From IMG/VR virus record IMGVR_UViG_3300028920_000821, positions 1 through 30,926 of that record: a DNA stretch of 30,926 bases; one strand, written 5' to 3'. The position numbers were made by a program, and so were the translations under genes. The notes below the pieces were generated by a model. That model did no database searches and was not told the origin of the DNA. It saw nothing but the letters and a program-made list of their open reading frames with translations. The DNA comes from a virus. Position 1 is the stretch's first letter. Every line of letters begins with the position of its first letter. This document shows, piece by piece, positions 23,034 to 29,279 of the stretch.

Positions 23034-23770
23034 AGTTTGGTGGCCTTCTTTATGCGTTGCCATTTGTCGTCCGGCAGGCGGTTCTCGTCGCGTCTGTCGG
23101 TGCTCTTGTCCTTGTTTCGATACGCTGCTACAATCTTCGGCCACGTCGACTCCACAAAGAACCGAGGCGCACCAATTCCACCGGTGTAACCGTCTTTCGC
23201 CCATTCCAAGATCGGCACAACATCTCCGTTGCATTGACGCAGTTGCCCCCAGACTCCTCGCCACTGCTGTAATTGCGGTGTGAACTGTCCCATCGTTTTG
23301 TGATCCACGAAGTCAACGAATGCTGGTGGCAGCTTCTCCCTCTCCCTCGCGTGCGCGGGCGCGCATTGAAAGATTCTTTCATTCTTTAATTCTTTAAACG
23401 TTTTCCCTTGGTTTTCCCTCGGTTTTCCCTCGGTTTTCCCTTCGGCACTTTCGCACACTTGGTAACTTGCCCAATTGCAGATAGTTATCAACGTGTATCG
23501 GTTTGCCCGATTTTCGCATTTTATAACCCCGTCCTTTGTAAAAGCTTTTAAAACACCTCCTATGACCTTCGGCGTTTCCTTCGCCCAAGCGGAGATTTCA
23601 GCGACTGTCGTGGCAAGCTGCCCTGGCTTGATTTCGTCACCGTTGTAGTAGGTAACCTGATGGCTTGTACGGATCAGAAGCCCCGCCAAAACGCCAAGGT
23701 GTTTAGCGCCCCTGGTCGCCGTCTTGGTGTCCACCGTCTTCCGCCATAGTTTTACAAATCCACGATGCAT
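23030..23770 (-). CDS. Phage replisome organiser-like replication protein
   Basis: A 246-residue protein. Its N-terminal 110 residues fit the winged-helix N-domain of phage replication initiators/DnaD-like organisers: HRGFVKLWRKTVDT, then DEIKPGQLATTVAEISAWAK, PKVIGGVLKAFTKDGVIKCE and ITICNWASYQ. The typical late phrase NWASYQ is very characteristic. The C-terminal part is basic. It should load the DnaB helicase encoded next door on the origin. The gene contains a repeat array (23373-23443) that could be the origin itself, as in lambda gene O. ATG 23770 overlaps the stop of the upstream gene. Confidence 0.7.
   Translation of the reverse strand: MHRGFVKLWRKTVDTKTATRGAKHLGVLAGLLIRTSHQVTYYNGDEIKPGQLATTVAEISAWAKETPKVIGGVLKAFTKDGVIKCENRANRYTLITICNWASYQVCESAEGKTEGKPRENQGKTFKELKNERIFQCAPAHAREREKLPPAFVDFVDHKTMGQFTPQLQQWRGVWGQLRQCNGDVVPILEWAKDGYTGGIGAPRFFVESTWPKIVAAYRNKDKSTDRRDENRLPDDKWQRIKKATKL
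23373..23443 (-). repeat. Iteron-like array with AT-rich repeats (putative origin)
   Basis: Inside the replication gene, four tandem 11-bp units (GTTTTCCCTTG, GTTTTCCCTCG, GTTTTCCCTCG, GTTTTCCCTTC) occupy 23400-23443. Next to them are three tandem 8-bp units (ATTCTTTC, ATTCTTTA, ATTCTTTA) at 23373-23396. Repeated protein-binding units beside an A+T-rich stretch form the usual plan of an iteron origin with an unwinding element. The corresponding protein segment reads KTEGKPRENQGKTFKELKN. It may instead be a simple coding repeat. Confidence 0.55.
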
Positions 23771-24033
23771 TAAACCCGATCCTCCTGGCGCCTTTTGACA
23801 ATTGCATCACGGATGTCTATTGGGCCAGTGTCCCACAATCCAAAGGGCGATGACTCGCCGCATTCTGGACAGATTTCCTCGTATTGGCCACAGCCGCAGT
23901 TGTGGCATGCCACCGTATGTCCATGCTCGTCGGGAGGCGGGAAGTCCGCCCCGCAGGCAGTGCATGCTTCGCCGGCAAAGTCGTCGCCGATATACCCGCA
24001 CAAACACCAATATGTTGGATTTTGGCCATTCAT
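23770..24033 (-). CDS. Zinc-ribbon protein with several CxxC pairs
   Basis: An 87-residue protein with start ATG 24033 in an ATGA overlap and a TAATG overlap at its end. It has CLCG, CTACG, CHNCGCG and CPECG knuckles, as in small multi-ribbon proteins. It may bind nucleic acid or another protein in the replication module; no function is assigned. Confidence 0.6.
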   Translation of the reverse strand: MNGQNPTYWCLCGYIGDDFAGEACTACGADFPPPDEHGHTVACHNCGCGQYEEICPECGESSPFGLWDTGPIDIRDAIVKRRQEDRV

Positions 24034-24536
24034 AGCCCTAACTCTCCTTGTTTTGGCAGCGCTTGAAGCTTCGGATCTATGTCTCTGGGATCAACATTGC
24101 GTATCACGATCTCAGCCCCGCCGGTTGGCCCCCATACCTTTGTCGACTTGATGCCACCGGCAAGATCCTTCACGTCGGCAATCACTACGTTCAAGACGGA
24201 ATCGATCGCGCCACGAAGCAGCTCGTGATTCAACGGCCACTGACAGGGAGAAGTGAATAGGTGATGCTCCTTAATCACCCCATGCGCCGTGTAATGGTCC
24301 TTGGGGCGCTTCCATGTGAAGATCGCCTCAAGACTAAGGGTGCCGCTCAACAGCCTGGGTCGATGCTGCATGACCTTCTTTGCTTCAGCCCGAACCGCCT
24401 CTTTCCATTCCAGATACGCCGCCGGCCATTCCCATGAAACGAACGGTCTTTGCTCTTGTCCCGGACGCCATACAAGCTTTGCCTTTGGCTTGGTCATAGG
24501 GTACGGGTCGCCTTTAATTACCAGCTTAATCATCAT
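24030..24536 (-). CDS. RusA-like Holliday junction resolvase family protein
   Basis: A 168-residue protein beginning LVIKGDPYPMTKPKAKLVWR, the typical RusA opening (nucleotide-binding GxPxPK-like turn), followed by SWEWPAAYLEWKEAVRAEAK and the C-terminal IKSTKVWGPTGGAEIVIRN. The expected acidic metal-binding motif is divergent (LLRGAIDSVLNVVIADVKDL), with KPDxDN replaced by CQWPLNHE, so catalytic activity is uncertain. It sits directly downstream of RecT, in a recombination module. RusA enzymes resolve four-way junctions. Confidence 0.65.
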   Translation of the reverse strand: MMIKLVIKGDPYPMTKPKAKLVWRPGQEQRPFVSWEWPAAYLEWKEAVRAEAKKVMQHRPRLLSGTLSLEAIFTWKRPKDHYTAHGVIKEHHLFTSPCQWPLNHELLRGAIDSVLNVVIADVKDLAGGIKSTKVWGPTGGAEIVIRNVDPRDIDPKLQALPKQGELGL

Positions 24537-24555
24537 CGTTCAGCCTGCGTAGGAT

Positions 24556-24592
24556 GCCTTGCTTGGCCGCGTGGTGAACAGCCAAGCAAGGC
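24556..24592 (-). other. Strong stem-loop between recT and the RusA-like gene
   Basis: A perfect 12-bp stem, GCCTTGCTTGGC at 24556-24567 and GCCAAGCAAGGC at 24581-24592, with a 13-base loop. It starts 12 bases after the RecT stop on the minus strand. There is no U tract, so it is more likely an mRNA processing or stability element, or a weak attenuator. Confidence 0.55.
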
Positions 24593-24604
24593 GGGGTTAC
24601 TGGG

Positions 24605-25771
24605 TTATGATACGTCATACGTGATAGTTGTCAGCGAGTTAGACCGACGAGCATCGAGGCGCTCAAGCTCGTCAAGGGCACGCGTCAGTTGTTCGTCGGT
24701 GAGATCCTTAGAACTCTTGGCGTGGCCATCGCCGTGGCGTTCGACCAGGGCGCCGCGCTCGATATCCCAATCGTCTGCATAAAGCCGCGTGCCAATCGCG
24801 TGGAAGCGCTTCATCGCCTTCTTGCGGGGGATCTCATCAGCGGCTTGCTCCGGCTCTGCCGTATCCTTGGCGGCTGGCTGTGGCTCAGTTGGCATCAGAG
24901 GAACGTTGGCCCCAGCCTTCTTCAGGCGGCTGAGGAAGATCCTGATTGTCTTTTGCGCCTGATCCTGGGTCAACTTGGTCTCACCCATCCGCGCTATGGC
25001 CTCCGCAACCTTATCGTCGCCGACAAGCGCCGGCTGCTGTGCCAGGATTTTGATGTACTCCAGCTCCACTTCCGATGCCATGACCTCAACCTCCGCCGTG
25101 GAGCCGGTTTCCGTTATCTCTGTGATCTCCACTGGTATCGCATGAACCTCGTCTGGAGTGTAAACGCCAAGAATGACATCCGGGCAATACTTGCGAGCCC
25201 ACATCTTCACGGCGAGGTAAAATAACTGCTGTTTCGGGTTCGACGCCCATAATGTCGAATTGCGGGGCGCCGCTTCACGCATATGCAGCTCAAGAACCCT
25301 TGGCTTGGTTTCACCAATCAGCATACCAGAGATGCGGACGCCGCAACCTTCTTCGTCATTTGATGTGTACGTGGGCGCAGCATAGCTGCCTTTGCCGTTG
25401 CTGGCCGTCTTCATTTGAAACTTGCCAATCAAATTCTCCCACGGCCCGAAGTATTCGTCTTGCAATCTACCTTGAAGGGGGCCATTGGCCTGGATGACTG
25501 CGTTTACCAACTGGGATTCGTAGCCAAGCTTGCCATGAATCAAATGCGTCTTCTGCGCCACGGGAAACGGATTCATTCCCCATTGAGTTGACTGGAGCGC
25601 CACGGCAAAACAGTCCGCAACATTCCCTTTCAGGTGATCTGGTACAGTCACGGAAGCGTTGGCCATTGCTTCCGCCATCCTCCACAACAGTCCAGCCTTG
25701 GTTTCATCCATCGCAATTTCCAAAGCAGATGACCGCCGTGGGGGTTCTGTGACGAGTTGAATGTCTGACAT
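24605..25771 (-). CDS. recT: RecT family single-strand annealing protein
   Basis: A 388-residue protein with a strong AGGAGG before ATG 25771. It anneals complementary single DNA strands in phage recombination. Conserved RecT features are seen: STQWGMNPFPVAQKTHLIHG, KLGYESQLVNAVIQANGPL, NPKQQLFYLAVKMWARKY and GVYTPDEVHAIPVEIT. The C-terminal 130 residues (after about 255) are an acidic, proline-rich extension ending in a charged helical region, longer than in classical RecT. It is adjacent to a RecE-like nuclease, the usual partner. Confidence 0.9.
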   Translation of the reverse strand: MSDIQLVTEPPRRSSALEIAMDETKAGLLWRMAEAMANASVTVPDHLKGNVADCFAVALQSTQWGMNPFPVAQKTHLIHGKLGYESQLVNAVIQANGPLQGRLQDEYFGPWENLIGKFQMKTASNGKGSYAAPTYTSNDEEGCGVRISGMLIGETKPRVLELHMREAAPRNSTLWASNPKQQLFYLAVKMWARKYCPDVILGVYTPDEVHAIPVEITEITETGSTAEVEVMASEVELEYIKILAQQPALVGDDKVAEAIARMGETKLTQDQAQKTIRIFLSRLKKAGANVPLMPTEPQPAAKDTAEPEQAADEIPRKKAMKRFHAIGTRLYADDWDIERGALVERHGDGHAKSSKDLTDEQLTRALDELERLDARRSNSLTTITYDVS

Positions 25772-25785
25772 GTGAGTGATCCTCC

Positions 25786-26598
25786 TTAGAATCGGATTCT
25801 TGGTTTAATTGACTCGGGGCCAAAGATTGTCTTCGTGGACACGCAGTAGTGACACCGTTCGCAACGGGGAAGGTCATCCGGCGTGTCGCCTTCTTCCTTG
25901 TGTCGCTGCATGGCGGTGAATACCTCGATGGCGGCTTGTACCTCTCTTTCAAGGTAATCGACATCGTCCAGATGGAAAAGCTTGCGGTCGTAGGGTTCCG
26001 TCTTCTCCAAGGCGACTATGAAGCATGGCAGCTTCTCACCGGTCTGGATACGGACGGCTTCGCGATAAAGCGCAAGTTGTGTCCAGTAACCGTAGAAGTC
26101 GATGAACGACACGCGTTCCTTGTGCTCAGGGCTGTACATCGTCTCATAGACGCTCTTGCACGTCTTCAGGTCCGTGATAAACTTGCGCCACACCAGGACG
26201 TCAAGCTTGCACTTGTAGGGGACGCCGTGGAAGTCATCGATCGCAAACTGTACTTGTGCGTCGCCGGTCAGGTATTGCATGACGACAGGCTCGCTCCTCA
26301 GCGCCGCGATCGCCTTGTCCAGCTCAGCCCAATCCGCCTTCTTGCCCTTCTCCTGCTTGCCATACTTGTAGATGTCGTCAGCATGACGAAGCAAAAACGC
26401 CGGGAACTCGGCCGGCTCTGTGATGGCCGTGTCGATGTACTGTCCCATCAAGAACGCTTTCCGTGGTGGATCGACCCATTCTCCTGTGAGCTTTGCCATC
26501 CATCGCGCCGGACACTCCATGAACGTCTTGCGTTGCGAGTTCGTGAGGTAGGCGTTTTCAGCCTCCGGCGAGTAGTAGTTGTCGTTCGTGATGTTCAT
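25786..26598 (-). CDS. RecE-like PD-(D/E)XK exonuclease
   Basis: A 270-residue protein, start at ATG 26598 in an ATGA overlap. It fits the RecE/DUF3799 PD-(D/E)XK group: the N-terminal YYSPEAENAYLTNSQRKTFM helix, then PYKCKLDVLVWRKFITDLKT (metal Asp in KLDVLV and catalytic TDLKT), then QLALYREAVRIQ. The C-terminus has CERCHYC, possibly an iron-sulphur or zinc site as in Cas4-like relatives. RecE degrades one strand to give RecT its substrate. Confidence 0.8.
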   Translation of the reverse strand: MNITNDNYYSPEAENAYLTNSQRKTFMECPARWMAKLTGEWVDPPRKAFLMGQYIDTAITEPAEFPAFLLRHADDIYKYGKQEKGKKADWAELDKAIAALRSEPVVMQYLTGDAQVQFAIDDFHGVPYKCKLDVLVWRKFITDLKTCKSVYETMYSPEHKERVSFIDFYGYWTQLALYREAVRIQTGEKLPCFIVALEKTEPYDRKLFHLDDVDYLEREVQAAIEVFTAMQRHKEEGDTPDDLPRCERCHYCVSTKTIFGPESIKPRIRF

Positions 26599-26840
26599 GG
26601 CTTGTGTATGTCATATTGTACATTGAGTATTTCCTCCAGTGTACCGCGGATGTCCCAGAGGCATTCAAGCATCATCTCGTGGCAGATGACCGACTTGGCT
26701 TCATCGACGTATTCCAAAAGCTCCGGGGTTGCGGGGTCTGTCCCCGTGAGGCCACACTCGCTTAAGGTCGGCGCAATGACCCGCTTGACTCGCTTCAACT
26801 GCTCAACCCTTGCGGGGTGCATTCCTTCTTCGCTACACAT
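26595..26840 (-). CDS. Small protein of unknown function
   Basis: An 81-residue protein. I chose ATG 26840 over the GTG two codons upstream because AGGAG lies seven bases before it. It is helical (VEQLKRVKRVIAP, then LLEYVDEAKSVICHEMMLEC) and coupled by ATGA to the nuclease gene. Function not recognised. Confidence 0.45.
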   Translation of the reverse strand: MCSEEGMHPARVEQLKRVKRVIAPTLSECGLTGTDPATPELLEYVDEAKSVICHEMMLECLWDIRGTLEEILNVQYDIHKP

Positions 26841-26869
26841 GATCACTCTCCTGGTTTGAGTTTGGGTGC

Positions 26870-26944
26870 TGGTGCGAGAGGCAGGATTCGAACCTGCATG
26901 CCGGGCCCAAGGCTTTCAGCGTTTACCAATTTCGCCACTCTCGC
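26870..26944 (-). tRNA. tRNA-Leu-like gene with a defective anticodon arm
   Basis: Read on the minus strand, 75 bases: a perfect 7-bp acceptor stem (GCGAGAG / CTCTCGC), discriminator A and an encoded CCA end, a D arm with the leucine-type GTGGCGAAATTGGTAAACGC sequence, and a perfect T arm (GCAGG-TTCGAAT-CCTGC). Between D arm and T arm only 21 bases remain. No normal 5-bp anticodon stem with a 7-base loop can be drawn. The GAAAG of the expected anticodon stem is directly followed by GCC...GGC, which resembles the extra arm of leucine tRNAs. A deletion of the anticodon loop and its 3' side is the simplest reading. It is probably a pseudo-tRNA, or one with an unusual job. Confidence 0.65.
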
Positions 26945-26995
26945 AAATGCCCGTCTTTCCGGGCTGTCAGGTACTACCGAGGTACCAACTCTGGC

Positions 26996-27331
26996 CTATT
27001 CTTCCGTGCTCAGGCCAAGCTCAGTCTCGCCGACGCCGTCCGCCTCGCGGATGAGGTAGCTTTCGCCATCCTCGAAATCGGTTCCATCTTTCCGGGGAAA
27101 CTTCAGCGTTCGCTTGATTTTGATCTCGGCCTGGGTTGTGTCAAAGCCCATGGTCACGTAGAACCCAACCGTGTACTGCGTCTTCTCGGTCAAGTTCGCG
27201 CTTGCGTTCGTCAATGCCTCGTCCTTGATCTCCTCACAATGCCTTGAAAGCAATGCAGAGAAGTCCTGCGACGACAGGACGTTGTAAATGTCCTCGCCAG
27301 TCACTTTCATGGTTCTCGCTTCTTCGGTCAT
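26996..27331 (-). CDS. Small protein of unknown function
   Basis: A 111-residue acidic protein starting at ATG 27331, with AACAGGAGAGTAGT upstream. It contains helix-rich sequence (EDIYNVLSSQDFSALLSRHC) and a C-terminal ESYLIREADGVGETELGLST. No family recognised. It is the first gene upstream of the tRNA-like region and ends about 50 bases before it. Confidence 0.5.
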   Translation of the reverse strand: MTEEARTMKVTGEDIYNVLSSQDFSALLSRHCEEIKDEALTNASANLTEKTQYTVGFYVTMGFDTTQAEIKIKRTLKFPRKDGTDFEDGESYLIREADGVGETELGLSTEE

Positions 27332-27332
27332 A

Positions 27333-27569
27333 CTACTCTCCTGTTTTTCTTATACAGATGACCGTTGGCCCGCCAAATTGGACGAAGCGGTCCCAAACGG
27401 TGTACCGGCCATCTGTCTTGATCTTATTGGCCTCCGTGACGCCCATATGCGCCGCAATGAGATTCTTCGGTGACGTCCTGATAGCTGTTGCGGCCAAATC
27501 CTTTGCCGCGTCACGACAGCTCGCCGCTACGTAGGCATACGAACGCAAATCAGTTACTTCAAACAGCAT
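27333..27569 (-). CDS. Small protein of unknown function
   Basis: A 78-residue protein; ATG 27569 (AGGAGG 8 bases upstream) is preferred over GTG at 27572. It has an alanine-rich helical region (DLRSYAYVAASCRDAAKDLA) and ends KIKTDGRYTVWDRFVQFGG. Unknown. Confidence 0.5.
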   Translation of the reverse strand: MLFEVTDLRSYAYVAASCRDAAKDLAATAIRTSPKNLIAAHMGVTEANKIKTDGRYTVWDRFVQFGGPTVICIRKTGE

Positions 27570-27756
27570 CACGGCTACCTCCTTTCTCGGTGGAAGGAAA
27601 ACCAGGGGCCGCTAAATGCGCACCCCCGGCCTCGTGTGGAGGGACTTCCTTTCTCCTGCAATGCAGGATTTGTGTGAGCTGTGCCGCATAGGTGCTTCTC
27701 GGATAGCGCTCCGCCAAGCTGCGGAGTCGTAGCGCTGACACTTCGTACTTGTTCAT
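27559..27756 (-). CDS. Small protein of unknown function
   Basis: A 65-residue protein whose ATG at 27756 overlaps the upstream stop (ATGA). It begins with a helix (MNKYEVSALRLRSLAERYPR) and has no recognised domain. The ribosome binding site of the next gene is within its 3' end. Confidence 0.45.
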   Translation of the reverse strand: MNKYEVSALRLRSLAERYPRSTYAAQLTQILHCRRKEVPPHEAGGAHLAAPGFPSTEKGGSRDAV

Positions 27757-28058
27757 TTGCCCTGGCCTCCGGTCTTTCTGCGGCAGTAATCGTTCATTCC
27801 CTGGTCGCCGGGGTTCTCCGTTGTGCGCGGCTTCGCACGCAACTCAGGATCTGGCGCCCCGCCTTGCTGGCGACGTTCAAACTCGCGGATGATCTCAGCG
27901 CATGGGTGCTCTTCGGTGTCCCTTGACGGGGAACATTTCCATTTCCACGTGTCTTTGCCCTTCAGGGCGTTCTTTCTGCGGCGTTTTTCGTCATGATGCC
28001 AAAGCAAGGTCACCATCGCGCCAGTCGCTAAAATGAGGCAGAGTAGATCAAGATACAT
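27753..28058 (-). CDS. Small single-pass membrane protein
   Basis: A 101-residue protein with an N-terminal membrane helix (YLDLLCLILATGAMVTLLWH, residues 2-21) followed by a basic stretch (EKRRRKNALKGKDTWKWK). GGAGG lies upstream of ATG 28058. The layout suggests an inner-membrane protein with a cytoplasmic tail. Spanin or anti-host roles cannot be judged. Confidence 0.5.
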   Translation of the reverse strand: MYLDLLCLILATGAMVTLLWHHDEKRRRKNALKGKDTWKWKCSPSRDTEEHPCAEIIREFERRQQGGAPDPELRAKPRTTENPGDQGMNDYCRRKTGGQGK

Positions 28059-28063
28059 GGTGT

Positions 28064-28360
28064 TCAGGCCTCCGTTATCGGGACGCGGACAAGGTATTTG
28101 AATTCCGTACTATCTGAGAAACACGCCTCCCAGTCATCTACGCAATAGTACTCTTCGCCGAATGTTGCTCTGCGGTACTCGAGTTTAAACCCTTCCACGC
28201 TTTCGGGCGGAGGGAGTATGTTCATGGCCTGGACAAGCTGTTTTGACGTGTAGCCCTGTTTGCCTCCGCAAAAGTAGGGGGTGTGTACCATCCGGCCATC
28301 TTCGTAGAAGTTGATGTCCTCAGCGTTAAACCAAAACTTCCTGCAGTAGCACTCGCTCAT
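28064..28360 (-). CDS. Small protein of unknown function
   Basis: A 98-residue protein starting at ATG 28360, overlapping the stop of the mini-membrane gene (ATGA). It has cysteines near the start (MSECYCRKFW), aromatic residues and beta-like runs. No family recognised. Confidence 0.5.
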   Translation of the reverse strand: MSECYCRKFWFNAEDINFYEDGRMVHTPYFCGGKQGYTSKQLVQAMNILPPPESVEGFKLEYRRATFGEEYYCVDDWEACFSDSTEFKYLVRVPITEA

Positions 28361-28446
28361 GACTCAGTTCCTCTCCTGTAGTTCCAGCCGGCAACAAAGC
28401 CGAGCAGGAACGTGAACATTATCATTCCGGTCGCAATCCACATCAT
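28357..28446 (-). CDS. Tiny 29-residue membrane protein
   Basis: A 29-codon gene (MMWIATGMIMFTFLLGFVAG...) that is nearly all one membrane helix, followed by WNYRRG. CAGGAGAGACCT lies just before ATG 28446, and its stop overlaps the next start as ATGA. Ribosome binding site and coupling support a real gene despite its size. Confidence 0.5.
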   Translation of the reverse strand: MMWIATGMIMFTFLLGFVAGWNYRRGTES

Positions 28447-28488
28447 AGGTCTCTCCTGGTACGAGTTGTTGTAAAAACCGGAGAACGG

Positions 28489-28692
28489 CTAATTACCGTC
28501 CTCCGGCCGGGACTGTGGGGATACCAAAGACAAAGCCTCGGCAATTGACACCGGGGACTCCTTGATCGTTCTCAAACCTACCTCCATGCACACTGCGGCA
28601 AACGGCCAATAGTGCATCCCTCGGTTGCTGGCCTCTTTTTTCAGCTTATCGCTTAGTTCGCGGTCAATTCGAATCACTTTCACTTTCGGCAT
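28489..28692 (-). CDS. Ribbon-helix-helix-like regulator
   Basis: A 67-residue protein starting at ATG 28692 with AAAGGAGCAAAC upstream. It fits the small ribbon-helix-helix fold: a beta strand (PKVKVIRIDRE), then helix 1 (SDKLKKEASNRG) and helix 2 (WPFAAVCMEVGLRTIKES). Such proteins bind tandem short repeats as stacked dimers. Upstream there are three such repeats (28741-28773), so autoregulation and control of the divergent operon is a natural reading. The C-terminal 20 residues are disordered. First gene of the leftward transcript. Confidence 0.55.
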   Translation of the reverse strand: MPKVKVIRIDRELSDKLKKEASNRGMHYWPFAAVCMEVGLRTIKESPVSIAEALSLVSPQSRPEDGN

Positions 28693-28707
28693 TGTTTGCT
28701 CCTTTCG

Positions 28708-28737
28708 TTCATACTACCTACCGTAATGGGGTGTCAG
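28708..28737 (-). promoter_or_regulatory. Leftward promoter
   Basis: On the minus strand: -35 CTGACA (28737-28732), an 18-base spacer and -10 TATGAA (28713-28708), about 16 bases before the regulator's start codon. The -35 is the inverted partner of the rightward -35. Confidence 0.5.
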
Positions 28738-28740
28738 CCA

Positions 28741-28777
28741 AGTTGCAAGTCCAGTTACAAGAAAAGTTGCAACTTTT
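28741..28777. promoter_or_regulatory. Tandem operator-like repeats and palindrome
   Basis: Three units in direct order with a 12-bp period: AGTTGCAAG (28741-28749), AGTTACAAG (28753-28761) and AGTTGCAAC (28765-28773). The last sits inside a perfect 16-bp palindrome, AAAAGTTGCAACTTTT (28762-28777). They lie between the divergent promoters. The spacing is suited to a repressor that binds side by side. Confidence 0.6.
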
Positions 28778-28790
28778 TTTACAGAATAGC

Positions 28791-28819
28791 GTGACACCGT
28801 GCGTGTTCACCCGTATATT
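28791..28819 (+). promoter_or_regulatory. Rightward promoter
   Basis: -35 GTGACA (28791-28796), a 17-base spacer and -10 TATATT (28814-28819), a good sigma-70-like match. It precedes the rightward block starting at 28858. TGACACC (28792-28798) is an exact inverted repeat of GGTGTCA (28730-28736) at the leftward promoter. Confidence 0.6.
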
Positions 28820-28857
28820 GAAGCAACACCAAACCCAAAAAGGGAGAGAGTAACGAC

Positions 28858-29274
28858 ATGTCACGACACACAGCAACATTCACGTTTGACGTACCGGAAG
28901 GGTACAAATGGACAGGCGAATATCGCCATGTCAAGTACGAAGAAATGTATGAGCGAGACGGCGAAGCCCACCAATGGACACATGAACTCGATTCCTTGAA
29001 CAAATACTTCATCCTTCGCAAGATTGAGCCAGAGAAACCGCAGTTTCGGTGCTTTGAGATTGTTTGGGGCAAGTTCCCTATGATACACTGCAAGGAGCAT
29101 AGAATATGTGCTGACATCCCTGCTGAAATGGGTCGCCTCGTCGACGGCTATCGTATTGTGGGCTTTACTTCGACGTCGTCTTCTCCACACAATTACGCGA
29201 CCGTATCGTGTACGCTCGCTTCTAATTATCTCATCAAACACACGCACGCTGTCGGCGTGTTGGATGAGGAGTAA
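28858..29274 (+). CDS. First rightward gene, unknown function
   Basis: A 138-residue protein with GGGAGAGAGTAACGAC before ATG 28858. It begins TATFTFDVPEGYKWTGEYRH and contains a cluster of aromatic residues (FRCFEIVWGKFPMIHCKEHR). Not recognised. It is the first gene of the plus-strand operon. Confidence 0.5.
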   Translation: MSRHTATFTFDVPEGYKWTGEYRHVKYEEMYERDGEAHQWTHELDSLNKYFILRKIEPEKPQFRCFEIVWGKFPMIHCKEHRICADIPAEMGRLVDGYRIVGFTSTSSSPHNYATVSCTLASNYLIKHTHAVGVLDEE

Positions 29275-29279
29275 GCACC

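Noticed and set aside
22992-23264. 90-codon minus-strand frame over the 3' end of the replication gene
   Set aside because: Most of it is out of frame with the replication gene and has no start signal; only the last 13 codons are kept as a possible minicistron.
25849-26859. Long plus-strand open frame opposite the RecE-like gene
   Set aside because: It is antisense to a gene with clear nuclease motifs; the composition is that of a reversed codon pattern and it has no family features.
26870-26944. tRNA-like sequence as a prophage attachment site
   Set aside because: No integrase gene is nearby and the copy is in the middle of the phage genome with both halves of the tRNA present; no second copy was seen in the window.
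26946-26995. Small inverted repeats (GCCCG/CGGGC, GGTAC/GTACC) just upstream of the tRNA-like gene
   Set aside because: Stems of five bases only, no T tract; not strong enough to call a terminator or an attachment site.
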